DNA from: Bryoerythrophyllum caledonicum | Taxonomy: Eukaryota; Streptophyta; Bryopsida; Pottiales; Pottiaceae | Length of the DNA: 64,000 nt | Direction: 5' to 3' | NCBI GenBank assembly: GCA_963971425.1 | Contig: OZ020526.1 | Span: 18,567,173 to 18,631,172, forward strand | Shown: positions 36,496 to 48,372 of the stretch, piece after piece | Layout: the number at the start of each line of letters is the position of its first letter | Numbering within the stretch: the stretch's first letter is position 1 | Made by a program: the position numbers and the translations under genes | Notes under the pieces: generated by a model | The model's database searches: none | Told to the model about the DNA's origin: nothing | What the model saw: only the letters and a program-made list of their open reading frames with translations

Positions 36496-36742
36496 GACTG
36501 TCGGCATCGATTGCACCATCCATCTCACCAGGCCCCACAATTAGCTTGAGTTCACCTTCAACGCCAGTTTGAGCCGGCATTTCACGTGCAGAAAGACGTT
36601 TGCGAGCCGGAAAGAAGGCCATTCCATTAACGTGATTGTGCGCTTTTGCAACCTCAGCGTCCTCTCGAACAAACTCGATGACAATTGCTTTATGCCTCTG
36701 TAGGAAGATCAGAGACAGTCAGTCCAGCTCAAGTCATGTCCA

Positions 36743-36763
36743 CCGTCGGTGGGCAGTCGACGG
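36743..36763. repeat. intronic palindrome (family member)
   Basis: Imperfect palindrome with arms CCGTCG and CGACGG around a GTGGGCA centre. It starts 69 nt after the 5' splice site (36832, minus strand) of a 135-bp intron. Confidence 0.8.
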
Positions 36764-38169
36764 CATGGACCATCAAGAAATAAGAAATGCAAAGTAGGAA
36801 AATCAAGTGTAGATGGAGAGAAGAACGCATACCAATGCCACTGCAATGACGTTGCCACCGCCCCAGGTATTCAAAACGGTGAGAGGATCATTCTTCAAAA
36901 GTATTGGCGCTAAAAGTGACATCAACAAATCCATATTGGGATGGCAGTCATCACCCGACGAATTCTCTGTCGATGGCATGGAGGCGTCCGCATAGATTGG
37001 ATTCAGAAGGCCCTTTAGTCCCGTTACTATAAGAAACCTATTTAAGCGATCTACTGGACTATTAGGCTGGTTGAAAAGAATTCCGACGTGCACGATTGGA
37101 CATGCCTCCATGATTGATGGAGTGAAGCGATTTGTCGTATTCGGGATGTAGCGGATACTATGGACCGCGACGTCCGATTTCCTATCTTGGCATTTGCACT
37201 CCACCTGGAAGTTCGACTCATCATTTGTTATAAAAATGGAGGGAGCATATAATTCCTTGTCATCTCCCTCTCCACTCAGCACTCTGTCCACAACAGCCTT
37301 GACACCGGTCCGATTGGTCATAGTCGGCGCTCCGGAAGCCCAGAAGTCAAACACCACGAACGCCTCGCGCGCCTCTTTCTGGAGACTAAAGGCACATGCC
37401 ATGTCGATGGCCTTCACGACGTCTTCAAGAGTCTTCGCAACCTTGACGTCAAAGTAGACAATATACTCCTCCGCTGATTCACTGGAAATGGCGGTGAACT
37501 TCTTCAACGCCGCGTGGTACTCCGGGGGAGGTGGGTCTGTACTAGGAGTGATTCCGTTGTATCTCTGATAAAGATACTTCTTACCGCCCTCGCTTTGTAA
37601 CAGCTCCCGCTGGATGTTCTCGATCGTTTTGTCAGTGAGACCCCATTGGTCTGCAACCTCCTTGTAGTGCTCGTCCTTCCATGGCATAAAGTCGACTTGT
37701 CCGCGCTTAATAAGCGGGTGGTTGCGGAACTGGTGCATTAGCTCGTTCTTGACTATATAGTCCATTTTCTTATCTTGGCACCAAATTTTTAAGGAAATCC
37801 CTTTCGCAGTCTTCTCGCGCGACCCAATCACCTTCAAGAACACCTTGCAGTCCAGAATCTCTTGGGCTAGCTTCATGCATTCATGATTGCAAAGACCAAT
37901 AATGAATTGCAGGTCAGTGTGCGTGAGGTCTAGCTTTGGAGGCTTCAATATGGTCAGAGGTTTCTTCCCGTCCTCCCCAATGAGTTTGCCTTGATCTCAA
38001 CGATCGAAGACTTCGTGCCACTTGTTGTACAACTCGTCCGGAACATCAACGAGGGACAGATTCGAGGTCTTTGTGGCCTTATCCTTGGCCAAAATTGGAC
38101 TAAGGTAGTCCGTCACAAACTTTTGCACTATGGCAAAGAAGGCAACAATATGAGATTAGATCAACCGTC

Positions 38170-38186
38170 ATCGGCTGCCAGCCGAT
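38170..38186. repeat. intronic palindrome (family member, perfect arms)
   Basis: ATCGGCTGCCAGCCGAT, with perfect 8-bp arms around one base. It starts 74 nt after the 5' splice site (38260, minus strand) of a 133-bp intron. Confidence 0.9.
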
Positions 38187-38305
38187 ACATATAAGAAAAG
38201 ATCGGGTGTGGTGCAAAGATGCAAGCACACAAACAAGAGCATTGAAAATTGTGACCGTACCTTCCATCTCTTGGGCTCCGCTCTCCTGTCGATCCGACCT
38301 TGTTC

Positions 38306-38505
38306 NNNNNNNNNNNNNNNNNNNNNNNNNNNNNNNNNNNNNNNNNNNNNNNNNNNNNNNNNNNNNNNNNNNNNNNNNNNNNNNNNNNNNNNNNNNNNNN
38401 NNNNNNNNNNNNNNNNNNNNNNNNNNNNNNNNNNNNNNNNNNNNNNNNNNNNNNNNNNNNNNNNNNNNNNNNNNNNNNNNNNNNNNNNNNNNNNNNNNNN
38501 NNNNN
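38306..38505. other. assembly gap, 200 N
   Basis: Exactly 200 undetermined bases. The methyltransferase-like gene enters it from the left and the 3' end of the hAT gene borders it on the right, so adjacency across it is not proven. Confidence 0.99.
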
Positions 38506-40973
38506 AGTCTGATGGGGAATTGTCATCGTCGCGAACATTCCTGATATTGCCCCCCCTGTTTCAAGCTCTTCAAGGTTAGTCACATTTGGGATGTCGCTCT
38601 CTGAGGAAGTAGACAAAGGTTGCACTTCATGAATGCTCTCATTTTGAGGAAGATGAGGCGAAGGATTGCGACGAGGACTTTGATTCCAAGGTCCCCAACG
38701 ACCTTGAGCCAATTCTTCTTCCACATCGTCATCATCTCCGTAATACTTTCTCGTTTCCTCAAGATGATCGGCGCCTTCCGCCCAAAGATTAGGGTGTCCC
38801 CGGTACTCCAGCGGAGAGCGGGGAGCTGCCATATTGTGCTCCTCCTCTTCCTCACCTATCAACATATCAAATTCACGATTAGGTTCACCCACCGGGACCG
38901 GCCTAGGGCATCTGGGTTGGAATCCTCCGAGTGAATATTTGCATCGTACCATCGAATGGGATCGGCCCCTGGTCTTTGTTGAAGGCATCGGCTATTGGTA
39001 TAAATATACACCAATGACGCAGCCTTTTCTGCCGCTAATCGATTTTGGCTCTTGTTGTGGACAAACGAGTACATACTCCAGTTTCGTTCGCAAGAGCTAG
39101 CTGAACACGTAAGGGCTAGAATACGAACAACTATTTTAGACAATGCTTTGTCTGCGATTCTGGCCCACCATTGGTGAAGTTGAAGCTTTCACTGGCAGAT
39201 GTCAGATGCCTCGGTAGGGCCATATGGTCCTATGCCCTTCTCGTACTGTGTTAACTCATATTGGACGTTGTTGTATGAGACTTCCAATACCTCCATCATT
39301 TTGCGAACAACCCGATTCAATGCTCTTTGTGCCATTCCGTCAGCCCTAAGTGCCACATTATCCTTGAGGTACGGATTCAAAAGAGTCTTGGCGTAGTGAA
39401 CATCGGTAAAAACCATTTGCCACCGGGCATCAAAAGATTGCTCAAAAGTGGATGCTATATCAGCTCGTAGAGTAGAGGGTGACTCTCTCAAAGAGTACAC
39501 GTGTTCTCGCAAATTATGCATCACAAGCCACGCACGACCCATGGCTGGTTTGCGGCCATCAAACACACGCAATGCCTTCAAAACATCCCCAGTCATGTGC
39601 ACGTAATTCTGACATCGTTGCCAAAAGGCCACATCTTCGATGGTGAGCACCACATTACGCGCTGCGGTTGCTGCTTGCTCTCCATTCTGTTTATTTCGTC
39701 GTGCTGCAAAGTAGTTTACAACACGGGGGTGGTTTTTCAACTGCTCCAACACTCCTTTGAGTCTCACCAATCGATCCAACATAAGGAAATTACAAGCAAA
39801 GCGGGTTTCAGTGGGCACTACAATATGCAAGTTTGGACTCAACTCACGAAGTGTCCCCATTGTCGAATGGTGGTTTCTAATATATTTGCACAATTTCTTT
39901 GCCCTCTCTATTAAATCTTTAAATTCTTGGACCTTCGCCCAATCTTTCAACATGAGATCCAATGCATGTGCCATGCACCCCTGCTTGTGAATGTGCGGAT
40001 ATGTGAGAATAATATCATCCATCGCTCCAAGCATGTTGGGAGCATTGTCTGTACAAATCTGTGTCACATGGATGGAACCCACCTTCTCAATGTAAACTTT
40101 CACTTGGTCCGCTATGTAACGCATGGACTTCTTCTCACCACTGGTGTCTATGCTCCCCAAGAATACGTCACCAGTGGGGCACGACATCATTAAATTCATG
40201 AGGGGCCTTCGGTGGACATCATCCCATTCATCCGTGCATATCGACACCCCATAATTCTTGATTGCAAAACCAACTTTGGCTTCAATCTCTTTCTCAATTT
40301 GCAACCTCTTAGGTTCAATCAATCTAGTCCTCAACTGGTGATATGTAGGAGGAGTGTACTCAAACTTTGCCACGGATGTTGCCCTCACTGCATCGATGAA
40401 CGCCTGATTTCGCGCCACATTAAAAGGCACATTCGCCTGATAGAAAAAGGTCGCCCACTTCTCATCAAGTTCCTTCCTCTTTGCAATGTTCAAAGCATCA
40501 AGCATCCGTTGTTGATGTAGTTGCCTAGATCTAGTGGAATTCGAGGCGGTAAAACTACCCGACAAATGGTTGCGGTCGTTTCCTTCAGAGAGATTAGGCA
40601 CTCCTTCCCGAGGCCCACTTGTTACCCCACCCGCCACATTATTTAGAGCATCAGATTGGCTTGAAGTGTTAATAGTTGGTGCCCTTGATGGACCACTTGG
40701 ACCTGAATCTCCACCATACATGTCCCCGCCCATCATTTGTTGCGGAACAATGTTTCCACAATTAGCAAATCAACTTCGCACATAGGGAGGTAGGCTATGA
40801 CAAATCGACCTCTCTGACTTGGCGCCATATCCAAAGTGAAGGAACGCACGCTCACGTTTGTAGCTAAAAGTATAGTTGCAGAAAACACAATTCACTTTGC
40901 CCCCCTTGTCACCAAAATTGTACCAAGGTTCCCATTCTTTTGTTTGCTTCCTTTGACTTCCCATTGCATTCAC
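38506..40973 (-). pseudogene. hAT-superfamily transposase (BED + DUF659 + dimerisation domain)
   Basis: Minus strand, cut-and-paste transposase. A BED-type zinc finger is at 40770-40973 (CVFCNYTF, then FLHFGYG). The catalytic part is at 39189-40736: ICTDEWDDVHRRPLMNLMMS (first Asp), QICTDNAPNMLGA (second Asp), GCMAHALDLMLKDW. The C-terminal hAT dimerisation segment is at 38859-39143 (ALTCSASSCERNWSMYS). All three lie in one frame, separated only by TGA codons at 40770-40772 and 39189-39191. A frameshift near 38890 precedes an acidic tail (about 38575-38890). It is inactive as written. Terminal inverted repeats and an 8-bp duplication were not identified. Confidence 0.85.
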
Positions 40974-41159
40974 GGCTTATGCCCAATAATGTGCAAATCC
41001 CGTCTAAGCCAAAATACGGGGCTAGTTATAGTATAGAATCAGGTGAAAATATGAGGTCTGATAGCAGTGGTGCACTGCTTGAACCAATTTTTACATCACC
41101 TCAGCCGCACACCAGTGTCGCCTGCCACCCAAGTAGACTCGCAAGGAGCTCAAACTGAA

Positions 41160-41545
41160 TTGAGGTCCAAGGGATAGAGGCCAAGGTGACAAGCGTGAGG
41201 AGAAACGGCCCTCCCCGATCCTTTTATACACGAGCCAAGAACAAGTGTGACCTGACGCGCCAAGGGCGGGGACGTCTCCGTGAAGGGGCGTGGACGTCTC
41301 CCCAACCTAGGAGAAGGAGGCCTTTGAGGCATTTTGGGTGCTTAGGCACTCTTCCTCTCCATTAGAAGAGTGGAGGTTTTAATATAGGGTGCCTTATTTT
41401 TGGTTCCGACAAGATTGCGATGCACTTAAAATAAAAAGCAGATTATGTCTATAAAGGAAGGCTAAATGGAAAGTACTACTTTTGTACTTTGACAGCATGC
41501 TCTCCAAAAATGAAAACCTTTATTAGCTCCCTTTTAGATCTAGTA
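41160..41545. promoter_or_regulatory. 5' module of the hAT gene, shared with the 42.1 kb gene
   Basis: Upstream of the BED exon. It contains two GGGGACGTC-type GC-rich palindromic motifs (41264-41280, 41285-41303). From about 41315 to 41540 it is clearly homologous to 42957-43195 (shared phrases TTATTTTTGGTTCCGACAAG and GGAAGGCTAAATGGAAAGTA), which lies upstream of an unrelated ORF on the same strand. It may hold a promoter. Confidence 0.5.
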
Positions 41546-41547
41546 TA

Positions 41548-41975
41548 TAGCTTGTGAGCTATGCAAGTCCCCATCCATAACGGGGGATATAAGCCTCTAG
41601 TAGAATGTAACGTGCAAGTTCTCTAAATAAATAATTTAAACACAATTGCCCCACAAAAGATTAGGAATGTACCACATACCATTAAAGAAAAAAATAAATC
41701 AAGTGGTGAATAGCCTGTGAGCTATGCAAGTCCCCATCCATAACGGGGGATATAAGCCTCTAGCAGAATGTAACGTGCAAGTTCTCTAAATGAATAATTT
41801 AAACACAATTGCCCCACAAAATACTAGGAATGTACCACATACCATTAAAGAAAAAAATAAATCAAGTAGTGAATAGCTTGTGAGCTATGCAAGTCTCCAT
41901 CCAAAATGGGTAGTATAAGCCTCTAGTAGAATGTAATGTCCAAGTTCTCTAAATAAGTTGTACCATTACAAACAA
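41548..41975. repeat. 163-bp tandem repeat, about 2.6 copies
   Basis: TAGCTTGTGAGCTATGCAAG begins units at 41548, 41711 and 41874, an exact 163-bp period. The last copy is incomplete and more diverged. A remnant of the unit start is also seen near 43660. Confidence 0.95.
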
Positions 41976-42064
41976 AAAGGATATTTAAAATCATATAATG
42001 TTTAGAGAAAAAGTATTGTTCACAAAATTGATTTGCTACGTCCTAAACCTTTAAATACTCCTAG

Positions 42065-42721
42065 TCAGTAGTAACGTTGGTGAAGGGCTCGTTTGGTCCT
42101 CCTCAGCCTACCACGTGCTTGTGCCTTTTCGCTCGCGACTTGGACGTGGGTTTCGTCGGAGTCAGCATCTGAACTCGACGTGTCAGTATCGTAGCTAGGT
42201 GTGTCGTCCATCACAGTCATGAACTTGCGCAATCCACCTTCCGGATACTTGCGCCATCCCATTGGAATTATTCCATATACTGGGCGAGGAATTTTTACCT
42301 TCCCCGGCATCGGCTTCAAAGTGGACCAATCCACTCTCTTGCCCAACTTCACCTCCGCATGAACACCCCGTGCAATGAAGAGATTTACTTCGTTGCGTTT
42401 GACGAATGGAACGTCATACAACACTTGGTAAACTTCGATGCATCGGTTTTTAAACGCCTCGTCGACACAATGTTTCAAGTTTGCCTTGTGGAAGCGCCGG
42501 TGATAGTTGTGTCGCGCCTCTGGGAAAGCCTTGTCGATGTGGCACCACTCGATGTAGTTTGTGCAATCATCAAAACTCCATGGCTCCACTACGTCCTCCC
42601 AACCTCGAAAAGCCAACTTCTCGGGATTACGAAGAACGTGCAACCGCTTCCGATGGGCGTTCCCCGCTCGTGCACGGGTCTTGTCTCGCTCCTCCTTGGC
42701 CAATTGTCCGGGTGAAGACAT
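42065..42721 (-). CDS. unrecognised repeat-family ORF, copy 1
   Basis: ATG at 42719-42721, 218 residues, intact. It is about two-thirds identical to the N-terminal half of the 46.4 kb gene over RKRLHVLRNPEKLAFRGWED, WSFDDCTNYIEWCHIDKAFP and VHAEVKLGKRVDWSTLKP, and it ends in a basic tail. No known domain recognised. Compared with its paralogue it lacks the coiled-coil and RING parts, stopping just before the tandem repeat. The upstream 42850-43200 segment is shared with the hAT gene. It belongs to a repeated, probably mobile-element-borne family. Confidence 0.5.
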   Translation of the reverse strand: MSSPGQLAKEERDKTRARAGNAHRKRLHVLRNPEKLAFRGWEDVVEPWSFDDCTNYIEWCHIDKAFPEARHNYHRRFHKANLKHCVDEAFKNRCIEVYQVLYDVPFVKRNEVNLFIARGVHAEVKLGKRVDWSTLKPMPGKVKIPRPVYGIIPMGWRKYPEGGLRKFMTVMDDTPSYDTDTSSSDADSDETHVQVASEKAQARGRLRRTKRALHQRYY

Positions 42722-42849
42722 GGTGTGCACGTGTGAATGCAAAATTTTGGCGTGGATGGATGAATGAGACCTCGCACGACGCCAACATCCAGCTCAATGA
42801 AGAGATGGTGGATAGGAGTATGCGAGGCGGGGACAAATGAGGAGTCCCT

Positions 42850-43200
42850 CCATTAAAATAGTAATCCGGTAGGGGCGGAGACGTCCCCGCCCTGCCCGGG
42901 CAGGGGCGGGGATGTTTGCTTGCAACTTGGGGGGGGGGTTCGTCCCCACAAAACTCAAGGAGGCGTTTGAGGCCACTCTTGCTTGGCCGAAGCACTCCTC
43001 ATCTCCATGAGGTGGGTGCACAATTAAATATGGGGTGTATTATTTTTGGTTCCGACAAGATCCTAATGCACTTCAAATAACACGCAGATTATGTCTTTTC
43101 CTACTTCTAGGAAGGAAGGCTAAATGGAAAGTACAACTTTTGTACTTTGACGGCATCCTCTCCAATAAAGAACACCTTTATTAGCTCCCTATTAGTTTTG
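42850..43200. promoter_or_regulatory. 5' module of the 42.1 kb ORF, copy of the hAT 5' module
   Basis: Begins with GGGGCGGAGACGTCCCCGCC (42872 onward) and a poly-G tract. Its 42957-43195 part is homologous to 41315-41540. Both modules lie immediately 5' of minus-strand ORFs. Confidence 0.5.
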
Positions 43201-44095
43201 GAGCAAACATAAGAGTGTAGAAAATTATTTCCTTTCAAATTTTAAAAAAAATTCCTTGTCTTAAGTGGAAAATAACGCTTCAACTCAAGTCAAAGATTTT
43301 CACATATTGCCAAAAATAATACGGGCAAGGTACCAAAAACAAAAACGTCTTACCACATAAAACTTAGAGATTTTAACTTTTTATACTTTTGATTTTTTCC
43401 ACAACAATATGTGGTGTAGACCTTCATATTGACCGTTTGGATCATCAATCTAAAACATATCAAGTATCTAAAAACTAAAACGTTAATTGCCCATTTTTTA
43501 GCTTCCACTACTAGCATAGTTGACTTGAATAAGCTACACCCTTTTTCTACCTCTAACAATTGGTGTATAAGGAACTAACATCATCCTAAACTACCATTAG
43601 TAATGGATTTAGGCCTTATCTAGTGCAAAAATTTGATACCAAGTAGTAAATAGCATAGGAGCTATGCAAGCCTTTCAATCTGTGTGGTTAAAATTTATGA
43701 AATTTTGTGGGGATATTAACAAAGAAGTATTTATTGAGATCCTACGGTTAGATGTAGAAATAAAAAGGTTTTGTCTCCCTTCTTAGGCATTATACTATAG
43801 CTGAGAAGTTTTGAAATGTTTTTGGTGTAAAAATGCCTTGGTCCTTTGGGGATTAAAAATGTTTGGAGGTATAAAACTTGGTCCACACCATTTTTTTTAT
43901 ACAAACGCACAAATCCTTATGAGGCTTAAGTACATCCATAATCACACCACTATTATCAAGTAGAATATAGACACTACTATTCATATTTTTTTAGTATCCA
44001 TAATGTAGCACAAATATGGGAAAATACATTAAACGCTAAAAGATGAAGCATTGTAAGAAAAATGTCTCTTGGTACGGCAAAAACAAAAAATACAC
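43201..44095. other. AT-rich DNA, no gene seen
   Basis: Only short chance frames. A fragment of the 163-bp repeat start (GGAGCTATGCAAG) lies near 43660. Confidence 0.4.
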
Positions 44096-46382
44096 CTAGT
44101 CAATATTCATCGGGCTATTAGTAGTGCCACTCGCCCCTGCCTCGTTGTCGTGTGCCCCTACGTGCATATGTAGGTCTTCATCTGAGCCCAATACAAGTCT
44201 ACAAGACGTCGATCGTGTTCTCCTCGCTGGTCCATCTTCATCCAACACGGCCCTTAGGATTTGGGATTGCATGAGCTGATCGAGCGTTTGCCGTGTCCTT
44301 GGACTCTGCACATCGAGCAAGAAGTCCATTCCATCATTTCGGAAAATTTATTTCCACTCTGATTCCGATAATTGTCTTAGTTCTTGCGGGTTCGGTTGGT
44401 CAACGTCGTGAGAAATGCGATCCCCGTTGTCGTCGGTGATGCGAACTCCGTCAACAGCCCACAGCCATTGCTCCCCGTTCTCGTCCCAATGGCCATTAAA
44501 GCATTGGTAGAAGAAATTTTGTTTTCCTTGACCGTATTTGTCCTTTAACGGGATCAAATTCTTGCACACCCGGACAATCTGCTCCGGGTCCCTTTCCCAA
44601 CCCCACTCGTTTGAGAGGTGAATCTTATTCAACGAGTGCATCTTCAGTTTCCAGCTCCACACCAAATCCTTTCCCCACATATGTGATTGATCATGAGCGT
44701 TCGTCACATTGAACTCCCAATGCGGGGGCATGTATGGAACTAATCCAAAAAGTTCGTACAATCGCTCGTGAAAAGGGGCCTTGCACAATGAGCACCGCCG
44801 GCGTACAACCATCAAGCTAATCAAGCAAAATGGATGGTACAAGTGCTCACAAGTGCCTAGATGCATCCCACCTTCTGGACCAAATGGGTTTAGACAAATT
44901 GAGCAAGTCGTACCGTCGGATACGAAGCTCGAAGGTTGTGGCCACAATAACATGGGGTTGCCCCGATGATCGAGGGTGGATGAAACCTCCTTTTTGAAAT
45001 CCCATTTGTAACAGGACCAATCAATGGTTGTTTGCCCACCGGCGGTTTTCACCATCGCCATTTCATCCATCTTGAAAAGATCATCTACGAGGGCCCACGA
45101 CGTCAAACCAAACACCCTCTCCTGGTTGTTTTCGGTATAGTTGTTGTCGATTTTTTGGAATTCCGCCACCAATTGTCAGGACCGATCGACCGTGAAGACG
45201 CATGCCAACTTCCATTGATAGTAATGTTCTACCAACACATTCAAGCGACTTTATAGTCTTGAATTCTCTTCAAGCGACTTTATAGTCTTGAATTCTCTTC
45301 AAGCGCTTTAGCGAGGTCTTTGCCGCCGTCACCGGCCGCACCCTCTTCTTTGTTGACCATAGCTTTGTCTGCGTTGGTAGGGGCCTCATCAAACGACAAT
45401 GAATCGTCTTGGGTTGACACGTGTACAAGTCCTTCCTCCTCCCGTCGTGGATTCCGATCTTCTATGGTCATTGTACTAGCTTGTAGGGCAAGTCGAAGCT
45501 CCTCCATATGACGTCGTTGCTGGTCAATAACAATGTTTTTATCATTGACTTCAATGCTCAACTTGCGAACCTCATCGGCAATGACAATAGTTCTGTCGTC
45601 TTCCCTTCCAATTGGTTCAGCAAGGTTTGGATAGTGCTGGCAAAAATAACACCAGTAGAGGCTTCTAACGTTCGATCAACAACCACGGGGGATTGTACAT
45701 GAGCTAAAACTTTATTAACGGTATCGTTAACGACTACGTTAATCGTCTGTTCCGCCCTCCTTCGTTTGGTGCGCGCTTGTGTCCTTTGGCTCCTTGTGAT
45801 TGGAACGTGGGATCCATCAGAGTCTGTATCCGTGTTTGAGGGATCGGTCTCGTACGTGTCGACCTGTTCAGTCTTCGCCATCAATTTGCCCAATCCGCCT
45901 TCTGGATACCTCCGTGTCCCCATTGGAATCAATCCATTTGCCGGAGAAGGAACTTTTATGCTATCTTCCATGGCTTTCAAGGTGGACCAATCCACCCTCT
46001 TGCCCAACTTTACCTCCGCGTGGACACCTCGCGCAAGGAAGAGATTTACTTCATTGCGTTTGATATAAGGGATGTCGTACAAGACCTGGTATACTTCAAT
46101 GCGCCGATTCTTGAATGCCTCGTCGGTGCACTTCCATAAATTTGCCTTGTGAAAGCGTCGGTGATAATTGTGTCGCTCCTCCGGGAAAGCCTTCTCGACA
46201 TGGCACCACTCAATGAAGTTCGCGCAATCCTCGAAACTCCATGGCTCCGGAACTTCTTCCCAACCTTTAAAAGCCAATTTAACAGGATTCCGAAGCACAT
46301 GCAACCTCTTCCGTTGTTTGTTTCCCGATCGCATTCGACTCTTGTCTCCTTCTTCTTTATTCATTTTTACCAGCGTGGCCAT
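44096..46382 (-). pseudogene. composite gene: unknown domain + coiled coil + RING-H2 finger
   Basis: Minus strand, ATG at 46380-46382. Part 1 (46382-45558) is paralogous to the 42.1 kb ORF (NPVKLAFKGWEEVPEPWSFE, EERHNYHRRFHKANL). After a frameshift near 45590 a helical, probably coiled-coil segment follows (EVRKLSIEVNDKNIVIDQQR), to 45280. Part 3 (45172-44348) carries a RING-H2 finger: CSIC, then CEHLYHPFC, then CSLC. This is the zinc-binding arrangement of ubiquitin ligases. The same frame continues past one TAA (44348-44350) to 44096. A 29-bp tandem duplication (45242-45310) lies between the coil and the RING. A ubiquitin-ligase role is possible for the intact ancestor. Whether the parts formed one protein is an inference. 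Confidence 0.5.
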
Positions 46383-46560
46383 GGGTGGGAAAAATCTGAA
46401 TAATGTATGTGATGCGAATGGATGAAGTCCTCACACGACGCCCACAACCAACTCAATTAAGAGGTGGATGAAGAGGGAGTATGTGAGGCGGGGACAATTG
46501 GGGGTGTGCACGATATTATATAGCCGATAAACGAAGCACTGGTACAGGGTCCCCGGGCAG

Positions 46561-46578
46561 GGGCGGAGACGTCTTCGC
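46561..46578. promoter_or_regulatory. GC-rich GACGTC motif upstream of two divergent genes
   Basis: GGGCGGAGACGTCTTCGC lies between the RING composite gene (minus) and the kinase-like gene (plus), after CCCCGGGCAG. It resembles the motifs at 41.27, 42.87 and 48.8 kb. Confidence 0.5.
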
Positions 46579-46791
46579 AAAAAAACCCTAAACCACATAA
46601 ATAGGGGACTTTTGTCCTTATTCTCTGCCAAGTCCATTCCCTAGGCCTCACGTGTCAGTTTGCTTTGCGGCCTGAAAGTGAGTTTGGTGGGTAGTCGGGC
46701 TTGGCCCATTTATTGCATCCAGACTCTTTGAGGTTTTTTTTAAAACCATCAACTTGGAATTTCGACCACGGTAGGGAGTTGACTCTCACAT

Positions 46792-48372
46792 ATGGCGGGA
46801 GAAGGAAGTAGGTCGATGGAGAAGCGCCCCCAATTTATGGATTTGGATGATGTTGGTGAGACGGTGCTTCCGTCCACCAACATGGAGTTGACTTCGGGAT
46901 CATTGAATCGGTTGTCGTCGAGCCGGAAGAGGCGGAAGAAGACACCAAATCCGGACATGCCCCCGCACGAATACATGGTTGAATGTAGAGGGATTGCCGT
47001 CGAATTTTACAACCGCCGAACGAGATAGGCATTGATGAGGAGCTATTTGAACCACAACAAAGAGGGATACCACAAGTTGACTGTTGACATGCGACACGAA
47101 TTAATGTCAAACCTTGATAAATATGAGAAATTGAATAATTTCTCAGATTATTGGTTGCATTCGGAGTAGTTGGACACACAAGTGACCGCACTGACCACCA
47201 ATATCGTTGCGAACTAGTGTTACGTCACGGGGAAGAAGGAGGATGGAAGCGACTGGAACCTGGAGGAGCACGCACTAGTGGCGAAGATGAGGATGATCCA
47301 CGGCTTCGTTCAACAGTACTCTTCATCCCGTAAGAAGAAACTAGCTCCTTGGAAAGCGACTATTGAGGAGCAAATTTTGGCTCACTACGTTGGTGGAACT
47401 TTCAAGTGGCTTGAAAGTTGCGCTAAGGTGATTCCAATGCCAGGTCAGAAAGCGGTGGGTGGCTATGGGGCTGTACGGAAGGTGATGATAACCAAATTGG
47501 AAAACATTCCAAGTTGGATTTACTTCGCCGGAAAGACTTTGACCAACACCAACGAGAAGGAGAAGCGCCGAGACATCATCAACGAGGCTGGAGGGTGTCT
47601 GATAGTCCATCCAAGGATCATTAGACTTGCGTACATCCACCCGAAAAGTATGGAAGGGTACACGCTCTGGTGGAATGGGGGATCTCTGGCTTCTTTTTGG
47701 TCCAAGTTTGACTCGAAAGTGGACGAAGCATTGCCGTTTGAACCGATTGAGATGCATCCGAATACCGGGCTGTCGATTCAAGAGCTTTGGTGGATAAAAA
47801 CTTACCGCCAGAATCGAGTGAACCTCGCGCTATCGTTGTTTGTCATTGTGGGGAAATGCCTCGACGCGAAATATATACACAATGACATCTCTCCATCAAA
47901 TGTTTTGCTCCACTTTGATGAGTGGAAACCCGATACGGTGTACATCAGAATTTGCGATTGGGGGCTTTCTAGTCGGGTTGTGGAGAATGAGCTATCAAGG
48001 TATGGTTATCAATTCAAGGAGGAGCTTCAGCAAGAGAGAGAGCGGCGACGGTTTGTGGCACCAGAACTATTCTATGTTTTTGGGCCGCGGGACTCCACCA
48101 ACTTGCTTGAAGTCATGCAACGGTCACACCTCTACTTCAAGGCAGCAGATGCATTTGCGATGGGTTGGATTTGTGAAAAAATTTGGAAAGAAGATTGGGA
48201 CACTTCGTATTTCACCACCAAAAACACGGAGCAATATGTAAATTTGAAGCTAAAATTTACAGCGTTGCAAAAACAAGTGCTCGAAGAACGGTCTTCTGTG
48301 CCAGATGTTTTAAACACATTAATGAAACCCCCCTACAATTGGACTATGCCTCTATGTTGTTACCGACAATAA
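46792..48372 (+). pseudogene. protein-kinase-like gene interrupted by three TAG codons
   Basis: ATG at 46792, then a single frame to 48372 broken only by TAG at 47026-47028, 47167-47169 and 47215-47217. The last open part (47278-48372) contains a complete kinase domain. Numbered from 47278, it has a Gly-rich loop GGYGAV (61-66), Lys86 in FAGK, Glu103, H201-N202-D203 with N208 (HNDISPSNVLL), D227-W-G229 replacing DFG, and VAPELF. HND and DWG are unusual, but the key K, E, D, N and D residues are present. The N-terminus carries an RKRRKK basic cluster. It diverges from the RING composite gene and is followed at 48.8 kb by the same GACGTC palindromes, suggesting both sit in one repeat-borne module. 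Not recognised as a known plant kinase subfamily. Confidence 0.6.

Larger units (their letters stand above)
36496..38305 (-). pseudogene. SAM-methyltransferase-like gene, truncated by the assembly gap
   Basis: Minus-strand exons are: an exon entering from the gap and ending at 38261, an exon 38127-36833, and an exon from 36697 to about 36496. The two introns are 133 and 135 bp, GT-AG. Joined across the second intron, the protein reads VLNTWGGGNVIAVAL then RHKAIVIEFVRED. This resembles a SAM-binding Gly-rich motif followed by the acidic end of strand 2, as in DNA N6/N4 methyltransferases. No DPPW/NPPY catalytic motif is visible; VVFDFWASGAP may occupy that place. One TGA interrupts the frame at 37997-37999. 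The fold assignment is an inference from two motifs. Each intron contains one GC-rich palindrome. Confidence 0.5.

Noticed and set aside
38208-38579. ORFs reading through the N run
   Set aside because: Undetermined bases make them open artificially.
46792-47217. Alternative genetic code with TAG as Gln
   Set aside because: HUA2-like, RAV and MED21 genes use standard stops and need no recoding; decay of one repeat copy explains the TAGs.
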